The translations under genes and the position numbers were made by a program. Of a DNA stretch of 64,000 bases, positions 50,108-58,786 are shown piece by piece. Source of the DNA: Massilia aquatica (GTDB lineage Bacteria; Pseudomonadota; Gammaproteobacteria; Burkholderiales; Burkholderiaceae_D); assembly GCF_011682045.1 (NCBI RefSeq), contig NZ_VVIW01000028.1:1-64000 (forward strand). The letters are read 5' to 3'. Numbering within the stretch: position 1 is the first letter of the stretch; each line of letters opens with the position of its first letter. The notes under the pieces are model-generated. The model searched no databases and was not told the DNA's origin. It saw only the letters and a program-made list of their open reading frames with translations.

Positions 50108-51085
50108 ATGGGTCAAGGTAATTACTCCCACGCTGCGCACGCAGCCCTGGTCGCCGACCGCGCGTCGGCATCCCGCACCGAAGTGTTCACCCAGCGCGGA
50201 TGCCACGCGCTGATGAATCCCAACGGCCTGAAAATCCGCGAAGCGCGCGACAGCCTTGACCATCCCAACTCATTGGGCATCGTGTTCGCGCTCGACGTCA
50301 CCGGCTCCATGGGCGACATTCCGCAAAGCCTGGCCACCAGGGAGCTGCCGACCTTCATGTCGCTTTTGGGCGCAGTCGGCGTCGCCGATCCGCAGCTGCT
50401 GTTCATGGCCATTGGCGACGCTACGTCCGACCGGGCGCCTTTGCAGGTCGGCCAGTTCGAGTCGACCGCTGAACTGATGGACCAGTGGCTCACGTGGAGC
50501 TACCTCGAAGGCGGCGGCGGTGGCAGCGGCGAAGAAAGCTACGAGCTGGCCTTCTATATGGTGGCGCAGCACACCGACATGGATTGCTGGGTCAAGCGGC
50601 GCAAGAAAGGCTATCTGTTCATCACCGGCGACGAGCTGCCTTACCCGGCGGTGTCGCGCCACCAGATCGGCAGCCTGGTGGGAGATACGCTCGATGAAGA
50701 CGTGCCGATCGCCGAAGCGATTGCGGCGGCGGCCGAAACGTATCACGTGTTTTTCCTGATTCCCGACCTGGGCCGGCGCGGCCGCTGCGAAAAGCGCTGG
50801 CGCGAACTGCTGGGCGACCATGTGATCTGCATGGAGGAACCGGGCGACGCCTGCGCGGTGGCCGCCGCCATCGTCGGCCTGACCGAACGTGCCATTCCCG
50901 ACATGGATGCGCTGGTGTCCACCTTGGGCGCCAACGCCATTGCGCCGCAGCGCGTGTCGGCCATCGTGCGCGCCCTGCGCCCGTATGCGGACCTGCTCGA
51001 TCCGGACGCCGCCTCGCGCGTGCATGTGCCGGCGGCAGGCACGCCGGCAACGCCGTCGGCGTGGTGGAAGCGCATGTTCGCGTAA
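50108..51085 (+). CDS. VWA-domain protein with intact MIDAS
   Basis: A 325-residue soluble protein. The von Willebrand A domain begins at about residue 55 (NSLGIVFALDVTGSMGDIPQ) with the MIDAS Asp63-x-Thr65-Gly-Ser67. A Gly-rich loop (LEGGGGGSGEESYELAF) and LFITGDELPYPAV supply the remaining metal-site positions. The C-terminal tail is helical, then Pro/Ala rich, ending WWKRMFA. VWA proteins act as metal-dependent adhesion modules, often assembling with ATPases. AAGGA precedes the ATG. Part of the nrtR-led operon; the purA-like start follows within nine bases. Confidence 0.85.
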   Translation: MGQGNYSHAAHAALVADRASASRTEVFTQRGCHALMNPNGLKIREARDSLDHPNSLGIVFALDVTGSMGDIPQSLATRELPTFMSLLGAVGVADPQLLFMAIGDATSDRAPLQVGQFESTAELMDQWLTWSYLEGGGGGSGEESYELAFYMVAQHTDMDCWVKRRKKGYLFITGDELPYPAVSRHQIGSLVGDTLDEDVPIAEAIAAAAETYHVFFLIPDLGRRGRCEKRWRELLGDHVICMEEPGDACAVAAAIVGLTERAIPDMDALVSTLGANAIAPQRVSAIVRALRPYADLLDPDAASRVHVPAAGTPATPSAWWKRMFA

Positions 51086-51093
51086 GGATGGCC

Positions 51094-52452
51094 ATGTCTT
51101 CGACCCGTCTGGTGTCCCTGCTGGGACTTGGCTTTGGCGACTGCGGCAAGGGCCTGTTTACCGATTACCTGTGCCGCCAATGGGGTGCGCATACAGTGGT
51201 GCGCTTCAATGGCGGCGCCCAGGCCGGCCACAATGTGGTGCTGCCCGACGGGCGGCATCACACCTTTGCGCAGTTCGGCGCCGGCAGTTTTGTAGCGGGC
51301 ACGGTCACCCTGCTTGCGTTTCCGGTGATCGTGCATCCGACCGCGCTGCTGGTGGAAGACGCGTACCTGCGCCGCGCAGGCGTGGACGATGCCCTGCGGC
51401 GCATCCTGATCGACGGGCGCTGCCGGGTCACCACGCCGTTTCATCAGGCGGCGGGACGCATGCGCGAATTGCAGCGCGGGGCGCAGGCGCACGGCAGTTG
51501 CGGCGTGGGCGTGGGCGAGACGGCTGGCCACGGCATCGATCACCCCGACCAGATTGTCCATTATGCGGACCTGGTGCAGCCGGCGGTGGCGCTGGCGAAA
51601 CTGGAGCTGATGCGGCGCACCTTGCGCGCTGGCTTCAGCGAACGTTGCGCGGAGCCGGCCAACCAGGACGCTTACGGCGCTGAACTGGCGGTACTGGACG
51701 ACGCCGGCATGGCATCGCGCTGGCTGGACCAGGTGGCGCAGTTGACGCGCCAGGTGCCGCCGGCCTCGCGTGCGCAGGTGTCGGAGCGGCTGCACCTGCC
51801 CGGGTACGTGCTGTTCGAAGGTGCGCAGGGCGTGCTGCTCGATGAGTGGCGCGGTTTTCACCCGCATACGACGTGGAGCAGCATTCACCCGGCGTCGGTG
51901 CAGGCAGTGGCGGCCGACGCGGGTCAGCATGCGCGGATCGAACACCTGGGCATCCTGCGCGCGTACATGACGCGCCATGGGAACGGCCCGCTGCCGACGC
52001 ACGATGCGCGCCTGGATCACCTGCCCGAACCGCACAATGGGTCGGACGGCTGGCAAGGGCGCTTCCGGCGCGGGCATCCGGACGCTCTATTGCTGCGCTA
52101 CGCGCTGCAAGCTGCGGGGCCGCTCGACGGCCTGCTGGTGAGCCACCTCGATGTGTTCCGGCGTGCGTCCAGCCTGCGCTGGTGCACCGGCTACGAGGCC
52201 GATGACGCGGCTGACGGCTTGTGCACGCGCGACCCGGTGTCGGGGCGGATCGACGCCATCCTGCCCGGCGCGGCGCACGATCTGGCGCACCAGGAGCGGC
52301 TGGGACACTTGCTGGCGCGCGCCACGCCGCACTATGCGGGCGAGCCGGTGGCCGACGCCGCCGCCTTCGTGGCGCAACTGGAAGCGCTGGCCGGCTTGCC
52401 GGTTTTGTTCGGATCGCACGGGCCGACGCACAAGCATGTTGTCGAGCAGTGA
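51094..52452 (+). CDS. Divergent adenylosuccinate synthetase (PurA) paralogue
   Basis: A 452-residue PurA-fold enzyme. The catalytic Asp16 and Lys19 are present in GLGFGDCGKGLF (WGDEGKGK in PurA), and His46 in QAGHNVV. VLFEGAQGVLLDEWRGFHPH, ILRAYMTRHGNGPLPT and the RFRRGHPDALLLRYAL block keep the IMP/GTP/aspartate framework, but divergence from housekeeping PurA is strong (for example TSSN becomes TWSSI). The catalytic Asp is kept, unlike in the phage PurZ group. AAGGA lies five to six bases before the ATG at 51094. Probably makes an aspartyl-purine or related nucleotide; the substrate is unknown. Confidence 0.82.
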   Translation: MSSTRLVSLLGLGFGDCGKGLFTDYLCRQWGAHTVVRFNGGAQAGHNVVLPDGRHHTFAQFGAGSFVAGTVTLLAFPVIVHPTALLVEDAYLRRAGVDDALRRILIDGRCRVTTPFHQAAGRMRELQRGAQAHGSCGVGVGETAGHGIDHPDQIVHYADLVQPAVALAKLELMRRTLRAGFSERCAEPANQDAYGAELAVLDDAGMASRWLDQVAQLTRQVPPASRAQVSERLHLPGYVLFEGAQGVLLDEWRGFHPHTTWSSIHPASVQAVAADAGQHARIEHLGILRAYMTRHGNGPLPTHDARLDHLPEPHNGSDGWQGRFRRGHPDALLLRYALQAAGPLDGLLVSHLDVFRRASSLRWCTGYEADDAADGLCTRDPVSGRIDAILPGAAHDLAHQERLGHLLARATPHYAGEPVADAAAFVAQLEALAGLPVLFGSHGPTHKHVVEQ

Positions 52453-52467
52453 ACCGCACGCTCTGGT

Positions 52468-52803
52468 TCAGTCAACGATGTGCCATTCGGCCTGTTCCAG
52501 TTGACAGAGAGTTGCGAGGGTGTTTTGCTGTAGTGACCGCAGGCGCTCGTCCGCAAGCCGGCCTTCAACCATCGCGCTGACAAAAAACCGGTCTTCCATG
52601 AAGCGTACCAAGATACCGTCGATCTCGACCCGGTAGACATTGTAACTGCGCTTGTCCTCACAGGCCAGCATCGCCGGATCGATGCAATACAGTGTCGCCA
52701 GGGCGTCAAAATCGGTGTGGAAATCGGTCGGCGAAAAAACATCGGGCGAATAGTCCAATAGTTCAATCGCGCCGTCCGGAGCGACAATCGTGACGCTTCC
52801 CAT
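52468..52803 (-). CDS. Hypothetical protein
   Basis: A 111-residue acidic protein (MGSVTIVAPDGAIELLDYS) with alternating strands and a C-terminal helix (LADERLRSLQQNTLATLCQLE). No family is recognised. It is convergent with the purA-like gene, with a 15-base gap, so it does not belong to that operon. The ATG at 52803 has AGGGA upstream. Confidence 0.55.
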   Translation of the reverse strand: MGSVTIVAPDGAIELLDYSPDVFSPTDFHTDFDALATLYCIDPAMLACEDKRSYNVYRVEIDGILVRFMEDRFFVSAMVEGRLADERLRSLQQNTLATLCQLEQAEWHIVD

Positions 52804-53055
52804 TCGGCGTCCCTCTTTTTACCAGCCATACTGTCCTCATCCATTCAAAGCCACAGAGGCACGGCGACATCATAAACGACAGGTACCGATCCTGAAAACG
52901 TTGCCAAAAACGTACGCGGTGTTATAAAAATGGATTCATTTATTGAAATCAAGTTAATTTGCTTGTATTGTTGAAAACACAAACCCGTGGTTTGGGCTGA
53001 ACCTTCAAGCAAAGGCGCCACCTTGGCTACCAATCTACCCGAAGTGAGGCCGGCG

Positions 53056-53985
53056 ATGTTTGCCGTTCCAATGATGCGGCTGTGGAGAAGTTTGAAAAGC
53101 TGGCGACAGTTCTCGGTCGGGCCGGTCTCGCTCTTCTACCGTTTTGGCCGCCGGGTACCGGTCTCGAACAACCGCCGCCGCCAGCAGCAGCGCGTCAAGC
53201 TCGATTGCGCCACTCCCGTCGCGGCGCCGGACAGCGCACTGTCGCCGCGCAGCGCTTACGAAAGCGAACGCGATGCATCGACCGAAACGGCCCTGATCGT
53301 CGGCGTCGGCCCCGGCTACGGCTTCGAACTGGCGCGCCGCTTCGCCGCCTCGGGCATGCGGGTGGCGCTGGCCTCGCGCAACGCCGAGCGGCTAGACGAA
53401 CTGGTGGAAGAACTCGGCGCCGGCGGTGGACAGGTCAACGCCTACGGCTGCGACGCCACCGACGAACGTTCGGTGGCCGCCTTGCTGGCCACTGTCACCG
53501 AGGAACTGGGCGCGCCGCACCTGGTGGTGTATGCGGTGCAGGGATTTTGCCCGGGCACGGTGCTCGATACCGAAGTGCCGGCCTTCGAAGAGAGCTGGCG
53601 CCAGAACTGCCTGGGTGGGTTCATCGTAGCGCGGGCGGCGGCGCGCATGATGGTGCCCCTGGCGCGCGGCAGCATCATTCTCACCGGGTCGACGTCGTCG
53701 CTGATCGGGCGTGAAGACCATCTGAACCTGGCGGTTGGCAAATTCGGTCTGCGCGCGCTGGCGCAGGTGCTGGCGCGGGAAGTGTGGCCGTCGGGCATTC
53801 ATGTTGCGCACGTGGTGATCGATGCGGACGTCAAGGATTCGGATGTGTTCGAGGCCGGCTACACCCAGGCGGAACCGCGCCATCTGGCCGACGCGGTGTT
53901 CGGCCTGCATCGACAGCCGCGCAGCGCCTGGACCAGCGAAATGGATTTCCGGCCCTGGAACGAAAAGTTCTGGCAGCACTGCTGA
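53056..53985 (+). CDS. SDR-fold protein lacking the catalytic Tyr
   Basis: A 309-residue protein. An N-terminal basic extension (residues 1-70, RSLKSWRQF, NNRRRQQQRVKL) precedes a Rossmann fold with ALIVGVGPGYGFELARRFA. The catalytic Ser is found in IILTGSTSSL, but the Y-x-x-x-K motif reads LAVGK (Leu at the Tyr position). This matches a subgroup of SDRs with F/L replacing Tyr and a HVAHVVIDA terminus. The start is uncertain: ATG at 53056 has GAGG at good spacing; a GTG at 52987 would add 23 residues. Convergent with the next gene by one base. Confidence 0.7.
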   Translation: MFAVPMMRLWRSLKSWRQFSVGPVSLFYRFGRRVPVSNNRRRQQQRVKLDCATPVAAPDSALSPRSAYESERDASTETALIVGVGPGYGFELARRFAASGMRVALASRNAERLDELVEELGAGGGQVNAYGCDATDERSVAALLATVTEELGAPHLVVYAVQGFCPGTVLDTEVPAFEESWRQNCLGGFIVARAAARMMVPLARGSIILTGSTSSLIGREDHLNLAVGKFGLRALAQVLAREVWPSGIHVAHVVIDADVKDSDVFEAGYTQAEPRHLADAVFGLHRQPRSAWTSEMDFRPWNEKFWQHC

Positions 53986-53986
53986 C

Positions 53987-55099
53987 TCAGCCGGGCAAGG
54001 CGCTGCAACTGCTGCGCCCGGGCTGGTGCGCCGGGCCGACCGTCCAGTAAGTCGGGTAGGCTTTCCAGGCGGCCCCCTGGCGCGCCGGCTTGCCGTTGAC
54101 GAAGAGGTTTTTTACGTCGTTCAGCAGCGGCAAGGTCGATGCGACGTAGGTGTGGGCCGGAAAATCTTCGGGAATAAAGGAGACGATACTGTCGATATCC
54201 TTGATCTCGGCCTGCGGCTTGTTGCCGCAGCCGACGCGCGGGTAAAAATGCACATCCTGCGATAGCTGCATGGCAAAGTCGAACGGGGACAGATAGACCG
54301 TGGTGCGTTCGGCGACTTTCAGGTAGTTCTGGCCGTAGTGCATGAAGACATCCCGGTCCACGTCCGGCGCGGCCAGGATGATCTGGCCGAACGGTTTCTT
54401 TTCGCCGGGGAGCACCTGCATGCGCGAGATCACGCGCAGCAACGGGCGATTGCCCATGCTGTGCGCAATGATATGCACCTTTCTGCCGCCCGCCGCAGCG
54501 CGCACGGTTTTCAAGAACGCTTCGAGATGGATTTCGCTGGCGTCGGCAGTGGCTTCGTCGTGCGTATATTTACGGTAGTTCTTGTTTGCGGCCCACGAGA
54601 AAAACATCATGTTATTCGGTGCGACATTCAAATCGAAACCGAGTTGCGCGGCCCTGAGCGCGGCGTCTTCGAATGAATTGTTATAGCCATGGATGAACAC
54701 CAGCAGGTAGCCGCTTTCCGGATTGGCGCCAGCGCCCAGCTGGCTTTTGGCGAGCGCCATGAAACTGTCCTGGCTGTGGAATTCGATATCGCCCGCGGCA
54801 ATGGCCAGGCGCGTATCGCGCGGGGAGAAAATGCCGTTTTCACCCAAAGAACCCGTCATGCGCCCTTTCGGGATGGTGACAATCACCCGGCCGTATTGCA
54901 CGCGGCCGGCGCGCTGGTCCAGGTAGGCCGTTTTTGCGCTATTGGGCATGCGCGAGGTTCCATAAAGAACCGGGTATTTGACTTCCTTGTCGGTATAGGC
55001 GGCCTTGATTTCCGGGATTGGCGGTAGCCGCTGGACTTCAGTCGTGGCGCACGAGGCCAGCAGCAAGGACACGGCGATAAGCGCGAGAGCACGTTTCAT
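53987..55099 (-). CDS. Lipoprotein alpha/beta hydrolase (DUF900 type)
   Basis: A 370-residue exported protein. N-terminal MKRALALIAVSLLLASCATT is a lipoprotein signal with Cys at 17. The hydrolase fold follows: YLLVFIHGYNNSFEDAALRAAQ (oxyanion strand), the nucleophile Ser in IIAHSMGNRPLL, Asp in LAAPDVDRDVF, and His in DFPAHTYVA. This is the DUF900/esterase-like group with no defined substrate. The ATG at 55099 is chosen because it gives the signal peptide; longer frames do not. Confidence 0.8.
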   Translation of the reverse strand: MKRALALIAVSLLLASCATTEVQRLPPIPEIKAAYTDKEVKYPVLYGTSRMPNSAKTAYLDQRAGRVQYGRVIVTIPKGRMTGSLGENGIFSPRDTRLAIAAGDIEFHSQDSFMALAKSQLGAGANPESGYLLVFIHGYNNSFEDAALRAAQLGFDLNVAPNNMMFFSWAANKNYRKYTHDEATADASEIHLEAFLKTVRAAAGGRKVHIIAHSMGNRPLLRVISRMQVLPGEKKPFGQIILAAPDVDRDVFMHYGQNYLKVAERTTVYLSPFDFAMQLSQDVHFYPRVGCGNKPQAEIKDIDSIVSFIPEDFPAHTYVASTLPLLNDVKNLFVNGKPARQGAAWKAYPTYWTVGPAHQPGRSSCSALPG

Positions 55100-55198
55100 G
55101 GAGGGCCTGTTAGTTTGATCGGAAGAAGGCGTAACTCGATGGAAAGCGCGCCCGGGATAGCGGTGCAATATTGTACAGACAATCTTGAGAGAAAAGCC

Positions 55199-55429
55199 AT
55201 GCCCGCTCGCGCAACACTGCTTGGTGCCCTTCTTTTCTCGCTGTTCCAGGTCGCACGTGGCCAGCCATTGCCGGACATGCCGCCGCCGCCCATGCCAATA
55301 GGTGTTGGCGACTGCAAAGGAGTTGATCGGATTTGCCCGAAAAAAAGAATCAGGAAACTTAAAAGCAACCGATCTCGTCAAACGCAACCTGCGCGCTGGC
55401 GAGCTTCTTGCCAGTCCGGGCGGATATGA
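55199..55429 (+). CDS. Possible small secreted peptide
   Basis: A 76-residue frame beginning MPARATLLGALLFSLFQVARG, which looks like a signal peptide cut after RGQ or ARG, followed by a Pro-rich PLPDMPPPPMPIG and a Cys-bearing GDCKGVDRICPKKRI. GAGAG lies before the ATG. The 3' end overlaps the convergent gene by 71 bases, which weakens the case. Could be chance. Confidence 0.3.
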   Translation: MPARATLLGALLFSLFQVARGQPLPDMPPPPMPIGVGDCKGVDRICPKKRIRKLKSNRSRQTQPARWRASCQSGRI

Positions 55430-55820
55430 CGTTCTGGATTGTCGATAATGCTGCGATATCATAGCGCTTGCAGCGTACGGTATTCCATACATCGCCAGTG
55501 GAGGCGTTAACTGCGAAATGGCCCTGCACATTCGATGTATGCTTCTTGCGGTTACTGTACACCACGCCGAAGTCGTAGTATCCCGGTCGGTACTGGGTAC
55601 CTTGTTGGTCGCCACGCCACGGCCCGTCAATCCACATGCCGGGATTAGACATATCGATTTTTTCGTGTTTCAACACCACAAGGAGAACCTGCCTGGCCTG
55701 CTCCGCCGTCAAGCCCGAGGCGTGGATCTCTTTCGGCTGGAGCGTTTGCGAACTACCTGGCACACAGACAAGCACGCCTGCGGCAAGCAGCAGCGCTTCA
55801 AGACGACTTACGATGACCAT
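55359..55820 (-). CDS. Hypothetical exported protein
   Basis: A 153-residue protein with an N-terminal signal peptide (LEALLLAAGVLVCVPGSSQ, cleavage near residue 24). Then comes a small domain with LTAEQARQVLLVVLKHEKIDM and the aromatic PGYYDFGVVYSNRK and GHFAVNASTGDVWNTVRCKRYD, resembling small periplasmic folds related to PepSY or cystatin types, but with no certain match. The two Cys in the mature part could form a disulfide. Confidence 0.55.
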   Translation of the reverse strand: MVIVSRLEALLLAAGVLVCVPGSSQTLQPKEIHASGLTAEQARQVLLVVLKHEKIDMSNPGMWIDGPWRGDQQGTQYRPGYYDFGVVYSNRKKHTSNVQGHFAVNASTGDVWNTVRCKRYDIAALSTIQNVISARTGKKLASAQVAFDEIGCF

Positions 55821-55933
55821 GTTTACATTCGGGAAGAAACTGGCGTTCAGGATAGAGCGAACATCGGCATCCGCCGGCGCGATGCGGGCGGATGCTGTCG
55901 GTGCGGCGCTGCGCGGCAGCGCCGCCGGGGGCG

Positions 55934-56509
55934 TTAGACGTTGACGCCGAAGGACGAGGCCAGAGGCCCCAGGCCGCCGTTGAAGCCCTGGCCGACCGCG
56001 CGGAATTTCCAGTCGCCGGCATGACGGTAGATCTCGCCGAAAATCATGGCCGCTTCGGTCGAGCCGTCTTCCGACAGGTCGAAACGGGCGATTTCGCTAT
56101 CGTTGGCGGCATTGACGCAGCGGATGAACGCGTTCGACACCATGCCAAAGTTCTGTTTGCGCGCAGGCGCATCGTGGATGGTGACGCAGACCGAAATTTT
56201 TTCGACATCGGCCGGTACGCGGCTCAGGTCGACAGTGAGGCTTTCGTCGTCGCCATCGCCGTCGCCGGTGCGGTTGTCGCCCGAGTGAACCACGCTGCCA
56301 TCGACCGATTTGAGGTTGTTATAAAAGATCATGTCGGTGTCGGAGCGGACCTTGCCGTCGGACTTCAACATGAATACGGTGCCGTCGAGATCGAACTCGA
56401 CGCCGCTGGTGGAGCGGGCGTCCCAGCCCAGACCGATTACCATTTTCGTCAGGCCGGGCGCTTCCTTGCTCAGGTTGACGTTGCCACCCTTGGTCAGACT
56501 AATTGCCAT
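55934..56509 (-). CDS. TerD-family protein
   Basis: A 191-residue protein, typical TerD length. N-terminal [30 protein letters not shown] is the family hallmark, and [18 protein letters not shown] (residues about 79-96) is the conserved acidic Ca2+-binding loop. The C-terminal [24 protein letters not shown] closes the fold. TerD proteins act in tellurite resistance and general envelope stress, often with VWA and TerC proteins; no terABCE neighbours lie here. AGGAG precedes the ATG. Confidence 0.92.
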   Translation of the reverse strand: MAISLTKGGNVNLSKEAPGLTKMVIGLGWDARSTSGVEFDLDGTVFMLKSDGKVRSDTDMIFYNNLKSVDGSVVHSGDNRTGDGDGDDESLTVDLSRVPADVEKISVCVTIHDAPARKQNFGMVSNAFIRCVNAANDSEIARFDLSEDGSTEAAMIFGEIYRHAGDWKFRAVGQGFNGGLGPLASSFGVNV

Positions 56510-56612
56510 CTTTAATTCTCCTGTTTTAATGACTGCACGAGCCTTCATTATAGGGGCTGCGCGCGCAGTTGGCAGGAGGCGCTGGCAAAAAAGGCAAGGA
56601 GAGTTGCCAGGC

Positions 56613-58658
56613 TTACTGCGCTTTCAGGTAGTCGAGCAGGTCGAGGCGCTCTTCTTTGGTAAGGGGCTGCAGCGTTTGCGCGCCGTCGACCCGGACCACG
56701 GTGCCGTATTCGTGGCCGGCGTTGCTGTTGCCGGCAAGTGCGGTGTCGAACAGGAAGCCGTCGTAGCCGTCGCTCTTGAGTCCCACCTTGAGCGGGTCGA
56801 ATTCGCGCGAGCCGGTGCGAAACCTGGCGGGCCGGCATTCGGCTTGTTTGTCGCCGCCCGCGCATTGCGCCGGCAGCAGCAGGTCGTACAGGGTCGGCAC
56901 CGAACCGTTGTGCAGGTATGGCGAGGTGGCCCAGATGCCGTTGAGCGCGCGCCCTTTGTAGGCGCGTAAAGACGCGTACGGGTCGATGGTGGTGTCGATG
57001 GTGTAGTTGCCCTGCTTGTTGGACGGCTTGATCTCGTTGCTGGAGTAGGCCTTGGACATGTTGTTGAGCCATTCGGCCCAGCGCTGCACGAACGACTTGT
57101 CGGGATCGCGCGTTTCGAGCACGTTCATGGTGGCCTTGGTCAGCAGCGCGGCGATCGGCGCTTTTTTGTCGAGCAGGATGTTGCCGACGTTGGCGCCGAC
57201 ATACTCGTTGCGCAGGATGCCGGAGTAGCCCAGGTATTTGACGCTGTTGTCGGCCATGGCGGGATCGGTGCCGACTTCATCGAGCCCGGACATGTGGGCG
57301 ACGATGCGGCGCGCCGGCGAGCTGCGCTCGATGCTGGCGTGGCAGCTGACGCAGTGCTGGTTGAACAGGCGTTCGCCGCGCAAGACCCGCGCCGGGTCGA
57401 TCGAGGCGGCGCCGAATACCTCGCGCGGCCACTGGGGCGATTGCAGCGACGCGAGATGGCTCTCGATCAGGCGCAGGTTTTCCACATTGACCGAGGAGTC
57501 GAAGCGCAGCGCCTGTTGCTTGAAGCCCTTCCCGGCCAGGAGCGAACCGAGCGAATAGTCGGTGGCTTCGTGCCAGTTAAGGGTGCCGAAGACGCCGATC
57601 ACTTCGCCGGCGTTGCGGCCAAGCGGGCCGAGGCCGGCGTTGTTGCCCAGGCCGTTCCACTGGACTACATCGTGCTGCGGCACATCCCACAGGAAGGGGT
57701 AGCTGACCGGGGCGTCGGCGTCGATGAACAGCTCGGCCCTGAGCCAGTCGATGTCTTCCTGGGTCTTGGCCAGGCGCGTGATGACCTGGTCGCGCTGGGT
57801 CGAACTGAGGGTGGCGCCGACCCCGGCCAGGGCGTCGCTGATCTGCGCCGGCGTGTATCTGTTGCGCAGGACGGCTTCGAGCTGGGTGCGGTTGAGCAGG
57901 TGTTCGAGGGTGCGGTTGTAGATGCGGCCGAACGCGTCCAGGCGCGCGTAGCCATAGTCGGTGGGGCTATGGTTGATGACGTTGTAGCTGACCAGGCGCT
58001 GGGTGTAGACGCGCACGTCGTCGATGACCTCGGCCGCGCTGGCGTAGGCGCCGCGCGCCAGCACTTCCTTGACGAAGCGCTGCTGCACCGCCGGCTGGTC
58101 GCGCACCGCTTTCATCGAGGCGGTCAGGGCGCTGAGGAAGCCGACCATGTCGGCGCCGCCCGGTCCGCCGTCGATGCGCAGCGCCAGGCCGCGGTAATTG
58201 AGCTGCGCCGTGTGGCAGGCGGCGCAGGTCAGGCCGATGTAGTCTTTCTTCAGGTAGCCGTCCTTGACGAAGCCGACCGGCAGCGCGTCCGGATTGGATG
58301 ACGTGGCGCGCTGCGGCAGGTAGCGGAAGCGGTTCATGTGTTCGTTCGCGCGGAACAGGCTGCTGGCGCCCGGCTGTTCGAGCACCATGAAAAAGTCGTA
58401 CGGCAGCAGGTTCGAGCCTTGGGTGGTGGTGTAGAACCACAGGCTGTCCTCGGGCTGCCAGTTCTGGTCGAGATAGGCCACTTTGGTGAAGCTGTCGCCG
58501 AACAGGTCGGCGCTGACGAGGGCGGCGCCGCGCCCGGGGTCGTTGTCGGATTTGTCCTGGTGGTGGAACAGGGCCACGATCAGCGGCGGCACGACCAGCA
58601 CCAGGATCAGAATGAGAACGATGGCAAGCAGCCAGTGCCTGCGGAAGCGGCGAAGCAT
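56613..58658 (-). CDS. RoxA-like di-heme cytochrome c protein
   Basis: A 681-residue protein with an N-terminal membrane helix (about 10-30). The first heme motif is Cys145-x-x-Cys148-His149 ([11 protein letters not shown]) and the second Cys436-x-x-Cys439-His440 ([10 protein letters not shown]). The opening [20 protein letters not shown] and length are those of the rubber oxygenase RoxA/RoxB-like di-heme family, which is related to MauG and di-heme peroxidases. Members are exported; some cleave polyisoprene, but most have unknown substrates. Monocistronic by spacing. Confidence 0.82.
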   Translation of the reverse strand: MLRRFRRHWLLAIVLILILVLVVPPLIVALFHHQDKSDNDPGRGAALVSADLFGDSFTKVAYLDQNWQPEDSLWFYTTTQGSNLLPYDFFMVLEQPGASSLFRANEHMNRFRYLPQRATSSNPDALPVGFVKDGYLKKDYIGLTCAACHTAQLNYRGLALRIDGGPGGADMVGFLSALTASMKAVRDQPAVQQRFVKEVLARGAYASAAEVIDDVRVYTQRLVSYNVINHSPTDYGYARLDAFGRIYNRTLEHLLNRTQLEAVLRNRYTPAQISDALAGVGATLSSTQRDQVITRLAKTQEDIDWLRAELFIDADAPVSYPFLWDVPQHDVVQWNGLGNNAGLGPLGRNAGEVIGVFGTLNWHEATDYSLGSLLAGKGFKQQALRFDSSVNVENLRLIESHLASLQSPQWPREVFGAASIDPARVLRGERLFNQHCVSCHASIERSSPARRIVAHMSGLDEVGTDPAMADNSVKYLGYSGILRNEYVGANVGNILLDKKAPIAALLTKATMNVLETRDPDKSFVQRWAEWLNNMSKAYSSNEIKPSNKQGNYTIDTTIDPYASLRAYKGRALNGIWATSPYLHNGSVPTLYDLLLPAQCAGGDKQAECRPARFRTGSREFDPLKVGLKSDGYDGFLFDTALAGNSNAGHEYGTVVRVDGAQTLQPLTKEERLDLLDYLKAQ

Positions 58659-58786
58659 GATCGAGTACCCCCGGCGTGATTGGTGTACGTACTGAGCAAG
58701 TGCCTGTTCATGGTACGCCCGGCAGACGGGCGCTGCAATACTGTCGAAACGACCAGATACAAATATTCCCGGCTATGTGCACAGCC

